DNA of 64,000 nt from Antedon mediterranea. Its lineage: Eukaryota; Echinodermata; Crinoidea; Comatulida; Antedonidae. The stretch is taken from the NCBI RefSeq assembly GCF_964355755.1, contig NC_092678.1:24098365-24162364 (forward strand). Reading direction: 5' to 3'. Shown in pieces: positions 1-11,607 of the stretch (position 1 is its first letter; each line of letters starts with the position of its first letter). Below the pieces are notes generated by a model. The model was not told the origin of the DNA. It saw only the letters and a list, made by a program, of their open reading frames with translations, and did not search any database. Both the position numbers and the translations under genes were made by a program.

Positions 1-3000
1 TTTCAACAGTACACTCGACACTGTTTCCACTTGGGTCAGTTACAACTAAAGTTTCCACGCTTTTTCCAACTGGATAAAACCCAACCATTGTTGAAAAATT
101 GCCAAAAACTTGTCCGGAATTATCAACTGGGTAAAATGTAGTTAAGAAATCAACTGTAGACCTGTCGCTTCCAGGATCGGTAGTAAAATTACCACTACCA
201 GGTGGACAAGATGGCGGTTCGTTATCTATTAATTGATAAATGATTTGTTTATCAGAGTTTAAATACACATAATATAAGTCAAAGGTCAAATTAAGAAATC
301 GCAAAAAAAATGGCAGTAAAAAACAACAATAAGTAATCAAAGTATATACTCATAAATAATTGGTTAAATTCGGTTGAACAATTATTATTATTGTTTTCTT
401 TTGTTTACGTATTTATTTATGTTCACCTTCAACAGTTATTAACACCGAACAAGTGTCTGAATTTTCACTCGGGTCCTTTGCTCTGAAATTCTTTTGACTG
501 TTTCCAATCGGAAAATCCATAGGGAATACGTCATTTGGACGAGGCCTTACGTCTACTTGTCCCGAGTTATCAGTTGCGTTGATTTCATCTGAATAATCAA
601 TGGTAACCACGGCGCTTCCAGGATCGGTAGTAAAATGACCACCAGGTGGACAGGAAAGTACAGGTAGTGTTAGATCTGTAAATTGATTAATTGATACTTA
701 TTTGCAAAGTAAGCTGTAAGTTTGGTTTCTAAAGCCAATACTACTTTACTAAACAAAAGCTTTGATCGAGTAGGCCTTTCCCTCTGTATGCCAAGTTTGC
801 TCTTTCATAACTTTTGATTTTGACGTCTACTCTGCTACTTACCTATAACTTCAATTGTAAATGTACAGGTAGCTGTATTTCTTGCTGAGTCCATTGATAC
901 AAAAACAACAGTTTGCACGCCAACTCCGAGATCAACAGGAAACACTACTTTAGGATCAGGATAGATGGCTGGAACTTCTCCTGAGTTATCAGTTACACTG
1001 AAACTGTCACCAAGATCAAAGTGTCGTGTTGGTCCGTCTTGTAAAAATTCCAGGATGTCACCAGGGCAATTCAATACAGGAGCCTCATTATCTATTAATG
1101 TAAAAAGTAATGAATAACAATAACCTTTGGATTTACTAGCATATTTCCAAAATCATTATCATTTCTTTTCTTTTATTTAATCATATCATTATCATCATTT
1201 CTTTTTATTTTATTTTTGTATTTTATAATAATGATGGAGTAAGAGCAGTTTTCTGTTTGGGCTCATGCCTATTGCTTGCTCCTGGCAAGATGAAATATAA
1301 AACGTACTTTTAAGAACTTTTGCAGAATAAATATTATTATTATTATTATTGTGTGGTTTTATCAGAAATCCTACATTCTTCCAGACACATTGATTTGGCA
1401 TATAAAATATAAAAGTTTAACTAGTAGAACCAAACGCTTTAACGGTCACAAAATAATTGTATATGATTTTAAATGATAATATTTATAATAATGATACTAA
1501 ATCAACCTCCATGTCGTAGGTGACTCTAAACCTAAAAAACAACAATAAATTCAAGTTATCACAATACCAAAGTGGCAGGCAAGGATCGACTTCGAGCTAA
1601 TTGTGTAAATATATTTTCGGAAACACAATACTTCGTCAATATTAATCTTTTTGTATGAATTTCTTTACACAATATGACCAGGAAATGACTATAAAATTAT
1701 ACAACCCAATATGCTATAACTGGTTAGTGAACTGTGGAATGAATAGGGCTGGTGGCTAAAAAGTACACAATGAACCAAAATGAATAGGGTTGGCTAAAGA
1801 GTACACAATGAACCAAATGAATAGGGTTGGCTAAAAAATACACAATGAACCAAAATGAATAGGGTTGGCTAAAGAGTACACAATGAACCAAATGAATAGG
1901 GTTGGCTAAAGAGTACACAATGAACCAAATGAATAGGGTTGGCTAAAGAATACATAATGAACCAAATGAATAGGGTTGGCTAAAGAGTACACAATGAACC
2001 AAATGAATAGGGTTGGCTAAAGAGTACACAATGAACCAAATGAATAGGGTTGGCTAAAGAGTACACAATGAACCAAATGAATAGGGTTGGCTAAAAAATA
2101 CACAATGAACCAAAATGAATAGGTCGTGCTCTATCATTAGCTTGGTCATGCAATTCCTCTATGCTTTAAAATTTTGATCAACATCAGTCATAAAAGCGAA
2201 ATAAGAATACAATAGAAAGAACAAGGTGAATATCAGCAGTACGAATGGCAAATATGGCGGAAAAACCAACCGGATATTATTGTTATGTTAAAATACTCAA
2301 TACTACTACAAATTAAAAATGGGAAAACAAACCATTATCCCGAGTTTATTCAGAACAACAGAATTACTCTTCTTATAAATAAAAGTAAACAAACATCTCA
2401 AAATCATCTTAAACAAATTTAAAAATGCAGTTTTTCCAAATGTCCACTTCGATTAAATCTATATTTATACATCTAACTGTAATGGGCCTTTTTTATTTTT
2501 ATTATTATTATTTTACTTCCTATGAACATTTATTCATTTTTTCCAATCGGATAATATATTTTGGGTCCTGGAGTAATTGATAGAACATTTGACTGATCGT
2601 CTGTTCCTGATACTAATGACATAAAATTAACCGCTTCCAAGATTTGTATAAATATTAACGACAGGTTGGCATGTCACTACTGGTGGTGTTGTATCTTGAA
2701 TAGGAATTAATAAACACTCAGTTATTTTTAAATAAATTGTAAATGACTAGAATTCAATAAAATGAGCTGTTTTAACTTTATGGGATATATGGGAAATAAA
2801 TATGAGTTTTTAAACACACAAATAAAAAGAATACTTGCCCGCCGCACTGTATGGTAAATTTAGAACGTAAAATAAAACAAAATATTCAAGATTCAAGATT
2901 CAAGATTCAAGAAATGTTATTTGTCCATAAAAATGGAAATTCACTTTGCTTGGTAGATTAAAACAACAGTATTGCAACAATTTAAAAACGTGCAGAATTA

Positions 3001-5369
3001 TAACAGATTAAAAATACAAGATAAAAAGTAAAAAATACTGTTAAAAATGTAAAACTATTAAAAATTGCATTAACGTCTTACATTAGAATTAAAAATATGA
3101 ATGCTATTTACAATGAAGGAGTTTCTAGTTCTACAAAGATTTGCTCTTGGAGGTCGTAGCCTAATGCCTGATCTATTTAAGTTATAACAGTAATGTAACG
3201 GATGAGTGGGGTCTTTCATAATATTGTTTACTTTTTTTTAGAATACTCTTTTCATAGATAAATGAACAAGGCGTTAGATCAGCTTTAATAATACGTTGTG
3301 CAATTTTACGTGGTCTCTCAATATTTTTCTTATCAAATATAATAAAGTGATTGATTGCATCATGTATAGAAGCACATACAGAATGTATACGTTATGCTTG
3401 AGTCGTCGAAGATCATAAACTGTTCAAAAGTGTTTCTTGTCAAATTAGTTGAGAGATAATAACCACACATCTTTCAGGTGACTTAAAAGGGAAGATATTT
3501 TATGTAATGTAATTTATTGTTGTTTGCTATTTGTTTTTTAAATATTTTTATATAGTTTATTTTATATCATTGTTGTTACTTTGGGAGTACGGAACCTGAA
3601 CTCTTGTTATAGTGATTAGGTTCACTTTTAGGTTCCTGCCTACTCCCTTAGTTTCTGTGTTTTGTTTTTTGTAACTGGTTTTTGGCAATAAATAATAATA
3701 ATAATAATAATAATTAAACAAAAGGCAGTTGACGACCATTATCATACAACTCTTATTTCTTTAATCAACTGATACATTTGAATTAAATAATTCGACTAAG
3801 CTAACAACCAATCGTGTATTGATCGTTACGACTATTCTTATTATCTTTATGCACTACAAAAAAAAATGCACAAAATCTAATTTGGAAGTAATCAATTGAT
3901 GTTTTTTTTCTCAAACTAAAACCATCAAATTACATCAAGTTTTTTTCGAATTTCTTGGGGGTTTTTTTCCGTGTAAATACGTTTTTAAAAAATTGATAAA
4001 GATGCGTTATATAATAGTGATGAGCTTGATTGCATATTTTGTTTACATTTCTTGGGCGGAGTAAATATTATTCATTATATTGTATTTTCTGACAACAAGT
4101 TTCGTCCATATTTCTTCGAACTAAATTTAAATGAGATTCCTCTCAATTGTCTGATACTCTACTCTCTCGTCATAATATTTTGATGGTCAAGTTTATCTTT
4201 TAATCTTTTAATTGTTCTATTAAAATACCCGTATGATTGTCGTCCTATAAGTCTTGACCATCCAGTAAGTCTTGACCGTTCAGCTTTTGAGTTTGTACAT
4301 AACCAGGTGTGCATTACATGTGCCACAATGGACACCTCCTGTAGTGGTACATTACTAATGGTAACAGTTTGTTTAGTGAAGTCTGTGGAGTTCCTGAGTT
4401 TGATCTTTCGTAACTTTCGACGTTAAAACAATATTTACCTAGAATTTCCATTGTAAATGTACAGTTATCGGTATTTCCTGCTGTGTCCGTTGCTGTAAAA
4501 ACAACAGTATGGACGCCAACTCCGAGATCAACATTGGGATCAGGAGAGATGGTTACAACCTCCCGTGAGTTGTCAACTGCAGTTACATTGTCACTAAGAT
4601 CAAAGTGTCGTGTGGGCTCATCTTGTAAAAACACCTGGATGTCACCGGGGCAATTCAATACAGGAGCCTCATTATCTATTAATGTAAAATTTAATTAATA
4701 AAAATAACGTTAGGAATTTTATAGCACCTTTCCAAAAATAAAAGAGCTGTAATATCAGAATGTTAAACTCATGTTTATACTATGAATCATTGCTGCTTCG
4801 GTATAGATATCAATCAATCAATCTCACTACGTTGGTCGGTCGGACGGTTGGTCGGTAAACACTAACTTGAGCACGCGACCATGTATATGGCCCTGTTTTT
4901 ATTGAAATTTGTATACAAATTGAACATTTTATTATAGTGTACATTTCAAGGAAAAGGAATGGAATCCGATAAAAGTTTACAGAAAATGACAAAAAGGTAC
5001 TACGAGTAAAGAAAATACACGAAAGAAAAAGAAATAACATTCATTATCCACAATTGTACATTACTAACCTTCCACGTTTATTTCAATTATACATGAGCCG
5101 CTGTTTAGAGACGGGCCAATTACTATGAACATTTCTTCGCTTCGACCAATCGGATAATCTATTATGTGTCCTGGAATGATTGTTATTATATTATTTGCTT
5201 GTATAAATGACCGAATATCAACCGTTCCCTCATCGCTTCCAGGATTTGTATAAACATAAACGACAGGATCACAAACAAGAACTGGCGGTGTTGTATCCAA
5301 GGAGTGTGTTAGCATCACCATGCAAATTTTAAAGAACAAGAAGATTAATGGTTGCAAAAACGCACACAT
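1..5369 (-). CDS. Secreted HYR (hyalin repeat) protein, 5' part, runs off left edge
   Basis: Hand-spliced exons, in transcript order: 5069-5369, 4439-4675, 843-1091, 427-675 and 225 to the window edge. The first exon starts with an ATG and a hydrophobic stretch (LIFLFFKICMVML) typical of a signal peptide. It then reads DTTPPVLVCDP, the usual start of a HYR domain. Each later exon encodes one HYR unit: a PP or AP followed by a Cys-Pro near the start, a DNSG-type motif in the middle, and a V-F-A-x-D-x-A/S-G-N-x-x-x-C-T-F core at the end. Every exon is phase 1 to phase 1, so units can be added or skipped in frame. HYR domains are Ig-like extracellular modules found in hyalin, polydom and complement-like proteins; the role here is probably adhesion or matrix, but the full architecture is unseen. 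About 420 residues lie in the window. The domain call is firm; the start and completeness are less so. Confidence 0.75.
1205..1352 (+). mobile_element. Short retroelement tail ending in (TTA)n
   Basis: An unremarkable AT-rich stretch ends in AATAAA followed by a run of TAT/TTA triplets at about 1,326-1,350. Many invertebrate non-LTR elements and SINEs end this way. The 5' limit is arbitrary and no coding part is visible. It may be only a microsatellite next to a chance AATAAA. Confidence 0.3.
1735..2130. repeat. Minisatellite, 36-37 bp unit, about 10 copies
   Basis: Near-identical units carry the words GAATAGGGTTGGCTAAAGAG and TACACAATGAACCAAA. They sit in the HYR intron between exons 843-1091 and 4439-4675. 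Some units differ by one A or by AAGAG versus AAAAA. The short ORF across them is a by-product of the repeat. Confidence 0.9.
2541..2697 (-). pseudogene. Decayed HYR exon
   Basis: Read on the minus strand, this stretch aligns with the signal-peptide HYR exon at 5069-5369. It keeps a Thr-Thr-Pro-Pro start, a Cys-Gln-Pro core, TNLGSG and, near its end, a sequence like the SDW/IGR region. An in-frame TAA follows LGSG, the end of the domain is missing, and no good donor follows. It is best read as the dead partner of that exon in the segmental duplication, lying in an intron of the live gene. Confidence 0.65.
2884..3395 (-). mobile_element. Non-LTR retroelement fragment with (CTTGAAT)n tail
   Basis: On the minus strand this stretch ends in four to five copies of a CTTGAAT-like heptamer, preceded by a sequence that continues up to about 3,395. 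Short tandem 3' tails of this kind are typical of CR1-like LINEs and their remnants. It is absent from the paralogous segment near 5,880-5,990, so it looks like an insertion made after the segmental duplication. No intact ORF remains. Confidence 0.45.
3512..3715 (+). mobile_element. Retroelement 3' end with (AAT)n tail
   Basis: About 200 bp ending in GGCAATAAATAATAATAA and further AAT repeats. The paralogous segment at about 6,100-6,125 lacks this stretch, which supports a retro-insertion into copy 1 of the duplication. The family is not identified. Confidence 0.5.
4045..4396 (-). pseudogene. REDIC1 terminal-exon fragment inside the HYR gene
   Basis: This stretch matches 6,455-6,850, the end of the last REDIC1 exon. 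Shared words include CATTACATGTGCCACAATGG, GACACCT, AACAGTTTGTTTAGT and TCTGTGGAGTTCCTGA. Indels and stops break the reading frame. It ends about 40 bp before HYR exon 4439-4675 and is a relic of the HYR/REDIC1 segmental duplication. It has no splice sites of its own. Confidence 0.7.
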
Positions 5370-6442
5370 AAATAAAACATTGAGTAAGTTCTAAATACTG
5401 AAATACTAGATATACTGCACGAAGCGCAGTGGCGGATCTAGGATTTTGAAATTTAAAAAATGGTGAAATGAAGGGCTCATCTTAATCTTATTTTTTGCAT
5501 TAAAATTTGCGACAATTAATAATGGGGGGCGTTAAATATTAAGTAAAAGTAGTATAAAACACTATGGTTATATTACAAAGTTCTCAATTCATCTTCAAAA
5601 CCATGAAAATGTAGAAGCGTAGAGCTTAAAAGAAATCTGAAGTAGTTTAATGCGCAGAATTTAAGACAATTAAAAAACAAAATTGTAAACCAGCTGGATG
5701 AACAATATCATTGTCACGTACTTTTTGTTTTAGAATGGCAGTTATTTACCATCTATACCTAGACCCGAATAAAACAAACAAAAAATAATACTTACCCCAA
5801 CTGTAAGCTAAATAATAAGTAAAAAGGTAAAATAAAACACTGTGTAATAAAGTCCTCGATTTCATAACTTAGAGAAGAAGAGTTTAAAGATACTGCACAC
5901 AACACGTAATGCACACACTAATCATATATACACTGGACCCTCTGCGAGAACAGTCTTACACTGAAGAGGCTATCCAGTAAAGATAAATAAAAAAATGCTT
6001 GATCCGAGGATTATCAACTGACCAAACAGGTTTTTTGTCAAATTAGTTAAGAGATAATAATCACACATCTTTCAGATAAATTTAAAAGGGAAGACATTGA
6101 ATGTAATTAATTTAAAGAAGTAAAGTGACGTTGTCATACAATTTTTATTTCTTATTATAATCAACTAAGTAGATTACTTGAATTATACAATATGTTCAAT
6201 CTAAATAATTCGACTAAACTAACAACAACTAATTATGTTATTAAACTCAATAGAGAATATCTCCATCCACTTGGAATTAAATTCAAACCAATTTTAAGTA
6301 AAGTAATCAATTTTTTTCTCAAATTAAACCACCAAATTAAGTTGTTACAAATTTCTGTTTTCGCTGTAAATAGGTTAAAAGTATAAAGTTTGCTAAAGAT
6401 ACATTATAGTGATCAGTTTTATAGTGTGTTATTTACCATATT
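5370..6442. other. Intergenic, HYR gene to REDIC1
   Basis: AT-rich DNA between the HYR start codon and the REDIC1 stop codon. The right part (about 6,005-6,440) is paralogous to 3,440-4,050. It should hold the HYR promoter and the REDIC1 3' UTR. I see no further gene. Confidence 0.6.
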
Positions 6443-9400
6443 TTATTTGTTTAAATTTCTTGGACGAAGAGAATATCTTATTCTTTCATTACATTGTATT
6501 TTCTGACAAATGTTGTCGTCCATATTGCTACCAACTAAAACTAAATTAGATTCTTTTAGATTTTCTAACACTTCACTCTCATTAGTCATAATATTTTGGT
6601 GGTCACGTTTATTGACATCTTTTAATTGACTTAATTTTTCTATCGAAATGTCCGTATGATTGTCATCTTGATTTTCTTGACCGTCAAGTGTTTGCAGCTT
6701 TTGAGTGTGTTCTAAACCAGGTGTACATAGGCATTTACATGTGCCACAATGGACACCTGTAGTCTGAGTGGTACAATCACGTGACGTTCTACTAACTTTA
6801 ACAGTTTGTTTAGTAAAGTCATTTAATGCATTCTGTGGAGTTCCTGATGATTTCAAGATTTTGTTTGTTTCTTGCAAATGTGTAGTCTGAATAAGATTAG
6901 ATTTAACCTGAATAAGGTTAGATTTAACCTGAATAAGATTAGATTTAGTCTGATTAACAATAGGTGTAGTCTGAATAAGATTAGGTGTAGTCTGTGTAAC
7001 ATTAGGTGTAGTCTGTGTAACATTAGGTGTAGTCTGTGTAACATTAGGTGTAGTCTGTGTAACATTAGGTGTAGTCTGAATAAGATTAGGTGTAGTCTGT
7101 GTAACATTAGGTGTAGTCTGTGTAACATTAGGTGTAGTCTGTGTAACATTAGGTGTAGTCTGTGTAACATTAGGTGTAGTCTGTGTAACATTAGGTGTAG
7201 TCTGTGTAACATTAGGTGTAGTCTGAATAAGATTAGGTGTAGTCTGTGTAACATTAGGTGTAGTCTGTGTAACATTAGGTGTAGTCTGTGTAACATTAAG
7301 TGTAGTCTGAATAAGATGAGTTTCGCTAAGCTGAGGTCCTGTATCTTCAGTAGAATTGTGACCCTTAACAATCTTAGGTTCTGCTGTGATCCTGCTGCTG
7401 CTGACGTCAGTTTCATCTTTAGCTAGTTTATTATTTACATATTGTTCCTAAAATATAAACAAATATTAGAAAAAAGTTTTAAGAATTCCAAAGAAATGTT
7501 TTTATTTCAAATCTGCCCCAAAATTATTCCTAAGATTTCCTAATACAAGGGCTGATTGAGTGTTCTTACCGGTGATGGACTGTTGTTGACTGAAAAACAT
7601 TCATGGTAATAACCATGTGATGATTGAGTGTTGGATAGATTTGAGAAAACTTGATCTATTTGATAAAATAAAACAATAATAAGGAACATACCTATAATTA
7701 GATAATATGAGACAATTAATTGGAAAGGAGAAAGTTTAGTAAATTTAAAAGTGTTGACATTATTCATCAGTCATAGTGGGCAATAGATACGCTTTAATGT
7801 TAACTTATCCATAAACAAATCCCAGAATGCATTTAGTACTAACATTTCATGCTAATCATGTGATCTGAACTTCTAGTTACAATTGGGTGATATAATCATG
7901 TGATTTGAGCTTCTAGTTACAATTGGGTGATATAATCATGTGATCTGAACCTATAGTCACAATTGGGTGGTAGAAGTGGTGATCACTGCTGCAGAATCTA
8001 AACCATGGACCTATACAAATTATCTAATGTATAGGTCCATCCTAAACCATGCCATAAACAATCTTCCCAATTCTATTTGAGATTCACCTTTAATCAGTGT
8101 TTTTTAAAACACGCCTTTTTAATTCAATCTAATATATAATACAATCTCCTTTTTTTTTATTTATTAGCGCTTTGGGTTTTAGCGTTTAAAAAGATTTTTA
8201 TAATTATGACAAGCTCTAACATTAACAATTTTGGTATACTGAAAGTTTCATACCTAATGCTGTATCATCTATCTGTTGTGTTGCAATTGTACTCATTATT
8301 TCTTCATCTAGCGATAAAACCTGAAATTAGATAACCATTAGGTATTTTGCATTTGTCATTTAAAAAATAGAGTTAATTAAGCATTACATAAGACTAATCT
8401 GTGTGCAGCATTTTATTATAATTGGTGACTTGTTGTGACTAAATTAGACAAAAAAAAAAGAAACTAATAAGGCATAAAGCAGAGAAGAGTAAAAGTAATT
8501 GTAATTTCATTTTTCCTCGGTATAAGCTATAATTAACTGTCAATCATCTTCCTATTATGCTAGTTGCAAATAAAGCATATGACAAGTAAGTTACCCTGAC
8601 TCAGATAAGCATAATGAACTGCGTTAGTCTGACCCAGATATTCTTATGTCATCTTAACATTTTAATAACAATTGTACCTGCTGCATTAATTCCTCAGACA
8701 TACTGTTCATTTTCAACTTGTTTGTATCCAACTCAACGTCACATATCTGATGCCTGTAGAAAGTAAACAAAATTCATATTTATTATGTGTGCATATTCAG
8801 CAGGTACCTTAGGATTACTTCCATCCTAAAAAAAAACATATTTAACATTGCAAACACCACCTGTGATGTCATCAAGTCTTGGTTATGACTTGATCATCGT
8901 CACAAAATAAAAATTCTCACTTTATATCAAGCTTTCTATATCTTTTTTACATTACTTACCTTTCACAGAATGTATTGTCCTGAGAAGAATCAAATATAAA
9001 ATTTCTCCAATCAGAACTTCTACCAGAAGTTTGGCATTTTGAAGATTCCACACAACTAGACTGCAATTGTACTCTGTGCTTCGGTGGTGATTTTAGTTGC
9101 TTACTTAACCGCATATCAGAGGGATAGAAGCTTTCTGTGTTGTAAGCATCTGTATACTGATTGGTCCGTTCTAAGTCTCCCATACCATATGGGTCTGGTG
9201 AGGTTGGTACATAATGTTGGTACCTACTAGGGTGAGGTGCTTGGCTATGATTCTCATAAATTGAACCAACTTGGTTCTTAGTTTGATTTAGTATCATACT
9301 TAAGTTTGATTCACACTTGTGGTTATGCTCATCATCTACAAAGGATTTTTGCTGTGATGTTAAAATGTTGTTGAATTTCTGTTTCTTCAAAAAGGAATCA

Positions 9401-11607
9401 TAACCTACTGAAGCATCAAACTTAACGTGTGGTGATGTCACATCAAACTTATCCCGCATTGGTGACGTCACATCAAACTTATCCTGCATTGGTGACAAGG
9501 TTGAATATGGTGTTGACGTACAATAGATATCATTTTTTGTAAATGGTTTCAAAACAGACGATTGTTTTTTTGCGCTGTTGGACATTATACTTTCAGAAAT
9601 ATATTGCTCCTGATCAAAGAAGAAGAAAATGATGTGAAAGCATTGCAGTGTGTAGAAGTAATGTACAGAATTGAGTTCTGATTCATTTTTATACCCGCTG
9701 CTATATATACAGTGGCTTAACGGCTATGAGCGCTCATTTGCTAAACCCAGGAGCCCAAGAGCTTACAGGGGTCCAGAGAAAAAAACCGCCATTGATATAC
9801 ACCCGCCTCTAGCGGTAGGGTTCCTAAACCAGGGGCCCTATGAATAATAGTGAAGTAACAGCTTAGATCAATTTTGTATACTGTCTATCATAATGTTTAC
9901 CATGGGTTTATGCATATTTTCCTTATTTCTACCATCTTCAAAAACTGGTTGAATTCTAGGTTTCTGGTCACAGGATTGTATTGAGTGTCTGTGGCCTGAA
10001 ATACTGGTAGCACATGCATGGTATGGATGAGAAAATCTAATGCAAAAGAATATATAGTTCACTATTGTATTACAGTAGGTATCAAACATTAGAAGTCCAA
10101 AATAGGCTGTGTCCAAACTTGAATTGATCACAATATTATACAGTAAATCAGATTTTTAGAAATACCATTTTATATATACTTATGTATATACTTAAGTATA
10201 TACTTATGCATATACTTATGTATATACTTATGTATATACTTATGTATATACTTATGTATATACTTATGTATATACTTATGTATATACTATGTATATACTA
10301 TGTATATACTTATGTATATACTACACTGTATTGTAAACATTATTATAGGCATTGTTACATTTTATTTACTATAACTTTGAGTATTCTAAATTCAAGAATA
10401 TAATGAGAAAAAAAAGAGAGTAGTATGTTAATATGTATTTGTAATAATTATGAAGAATGAGTAAATTATATAGTAAATCAGATTAATAGATACAAAAGAA
10501 AATAAAAACATTTCTTGCAAGCCTACCTTGAAACATCATGTTGGTCGTTGAGGTCTAGCTTAGAGGGCGTTTCAATAGGAGACATTGGTAGTTCCATGTT
10601 TCTTTTTCTTTTACGATAATTTTGAAAAGGATCAAATACTTTTTCTAAATCTACATGGTTAACCTTCTTGATTCCTTGCATTCGTTTTGCTGCAAAAAAA
10701 TAAAAAATTAATAATAAAAGTTATTGGGTGAGGTGGGGTGGGTTGTGATCCAGGGTTTTTTAAATGGGGAAGCAATACTATACAATTATTCTTCAAAGTA
10801 AGTAGTGCATGATTATATTTATCTATCAAAAGGGAGGAGATGCCCCCTGATAAGACACTTATGGTTTTCATTGAAATGTTGCTTTACAGTACATATAAAT
10901 GTAATATAGTATATTTATTTTCATCATTTTTTTAGCTGTAGTATGGTACCTTGTTTTGTCTTATGGATGTGGTTACAAGTATTGATAGACAGTAGATCCT
11001 GACTACCACCAGCTGAATGTGACGACTTGCTTGAGGAAGAAGCATCAAATACTCGGTTTAACTTGTTCATATATCGCTTCTTTTCAAAATATTCCTAAGA
11101 AAAAAAATGAATATGCTGTGAAAATAACAATACATTACAATAGGCCTAATGAGTAATAATAATAGTAATAATGCATAGGCCTAGGCCTAGCCTAGGCCTA
11201 AAAAAATAAAAAGCTGTTTTGTATGTAGAACAAGATTAAGAATGTATTGTATTTCTCCCTTATTTACCTGTTGTATTCTCTTTTCCTCTTTTGTACTTCT
11301 TACACGCTTCCTACAGTATAATAAAATACATTTATCATCAAATCATTAATCTTAGATTAAACATTAAGGCCTACAGGGGCCTAGGCAGGCCCCGGCCTAC
11401 ACTATCCTACTGCTCTACGCTACCGCGGGCCGGGATAGATAGCTAGGCCCTAGGCCTAGCCTATATGCCTAGATTTCCGCCCGGTAGTGTACATCATTAC
11501 ATTACTTTAGTAGGCCCTTTAGTCTAGTCCACCAATACATAGGCCTACATGAAATCACTAAGACGCATGTTATAGTCATCCTACCTTATTCCACCCACCC
11601 AATTCAT
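6443..11607 (-). CDS. REDIC1: Meiotic crossover factor REDIC1 (C12orf40) orthologue
   Basis: Ten exons in consistent phase give 781 residues: 11585-11607, 11268-11310, 10950-11094, 10527-10689, 9901-9988, 8960-9609, 8678-8753, 8254-8320, 7570-7655 and 6443-7447. The N-terminus MNWVGGIR followed by EYFEKKRYMNKL, and MELPMSPIETPSKLDLND about 85 residues on, match the vertebrate C12orf40 N-terminus as I recall it (MNWVGG, EYFEKHRLKSKM, LELTMSP with PSKL). The remainder is low-complexity and Ser/Asn-rich. A C-terminal cluster (TTQTTGVHCGTCKCLC) resembles the conserved C-terminal Cys motif. In vertebrates the protein acts in meiotic prophase at recombination intermediates and supports class I crossovers. 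It is longer than the human protein (about 650 residues), largely because of a heptad expansion in exon 10. Orthology rests on remembered sequence; the exon model is directly checkable. Confidence 0.8.
6880..7325 (-). repeat. Coding minisatellite in REDIC1: about 21 heptads (TQTTPNV)
   Basis: A 21-bp unit is repeated about 21 times within REDIC1 exon 10. In the REDIC1 frame it encodes TQTTPNV, with variants TQTTPNL-I and, near the end, IVNQTKSN and LIQVKSN. The unit length is a multiple of three and at least two other frames are also open. Phase continuity with exons 1-9 and with the conserved C-terminus picks the true frame. Confidence 0.85.
7854..8040. repeat. Three 40-bp direct repeats followed by a hairpin
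   Basis: Units starting AATCATGTGATCTGAAC occur at 7,854, 7,894 and 7,934. About 35 bp on, 13-bp arms (ATGGACCTATACA at 8,005-8,017 and its complement at 8,028-8,040) can form a perfect stem with a 10-nt loop. All of this lies in a REDIC1 intron; the role is unknown. Confidence 0.75.
9710..9843. mobile_element. MITE-like repeat, CAGTGGC terminus (family B)
   Basis: It begins CAGTGGCTTAACGGC and contains the words GAGCGCTCA and AAACCAGGGGCC, shared with copies at 38,854-39,004 and 39,308-39,465. The right terminus is decayed. CAGTGGC-type ends are common in hAT-like or P-like non-autonomous elements. It lies in a REDIC1 intron. Confidence 0.55.
10165..10330. repeat. Microsatellite (TATATACTTATG)n
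   Basis: A 12-bp unit is repeated about a dozen times with a few shortened copies, in REDIC1 intron 4. The ORF across it is spurious. Confidence 0.9.

Larger units (their letters stand above)
843..6860. repeat. Tandem segmental duplication: HYR exons plus REDIC1 3' end
   Basis: Two diverged copies lie head to tail. Copy 1 (843-4,396) holds HYR exon 843-1091, a dead HYR exon at 2,541-2,697 and a REDIC1-like fragment at 4,045-4,396. Copy 2 (4,439 to about 6,860) holds HYR exon 4439-4675, signal-peptide HYR exon 5069-5369 and the real REDIC1 3' end. The two intact exons share near-identical starts, and the stretches near 3,440-3,500 and 6,030-6,100 align by eye. Two insertions in copy 1 (about 2,884-3,395 and 3,512-3,715) are missing from copy 2, which therefore gives the empty sites. 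Confidence 0.7.

Noticed and set aside
6853-7426. 187-residue minus and 184-residue plus open frames over the 21-bp repeats
   Set aside because: Same DNA as the REDIC1 heptads read in other frames. Only the TQTTPNV frame joins exons 1-9 and the conserved C-terminus in phase.
10182-10403. 73-residue frame rich in MYIL
   Set aside because: Translation of a 12-bp microsatellite.
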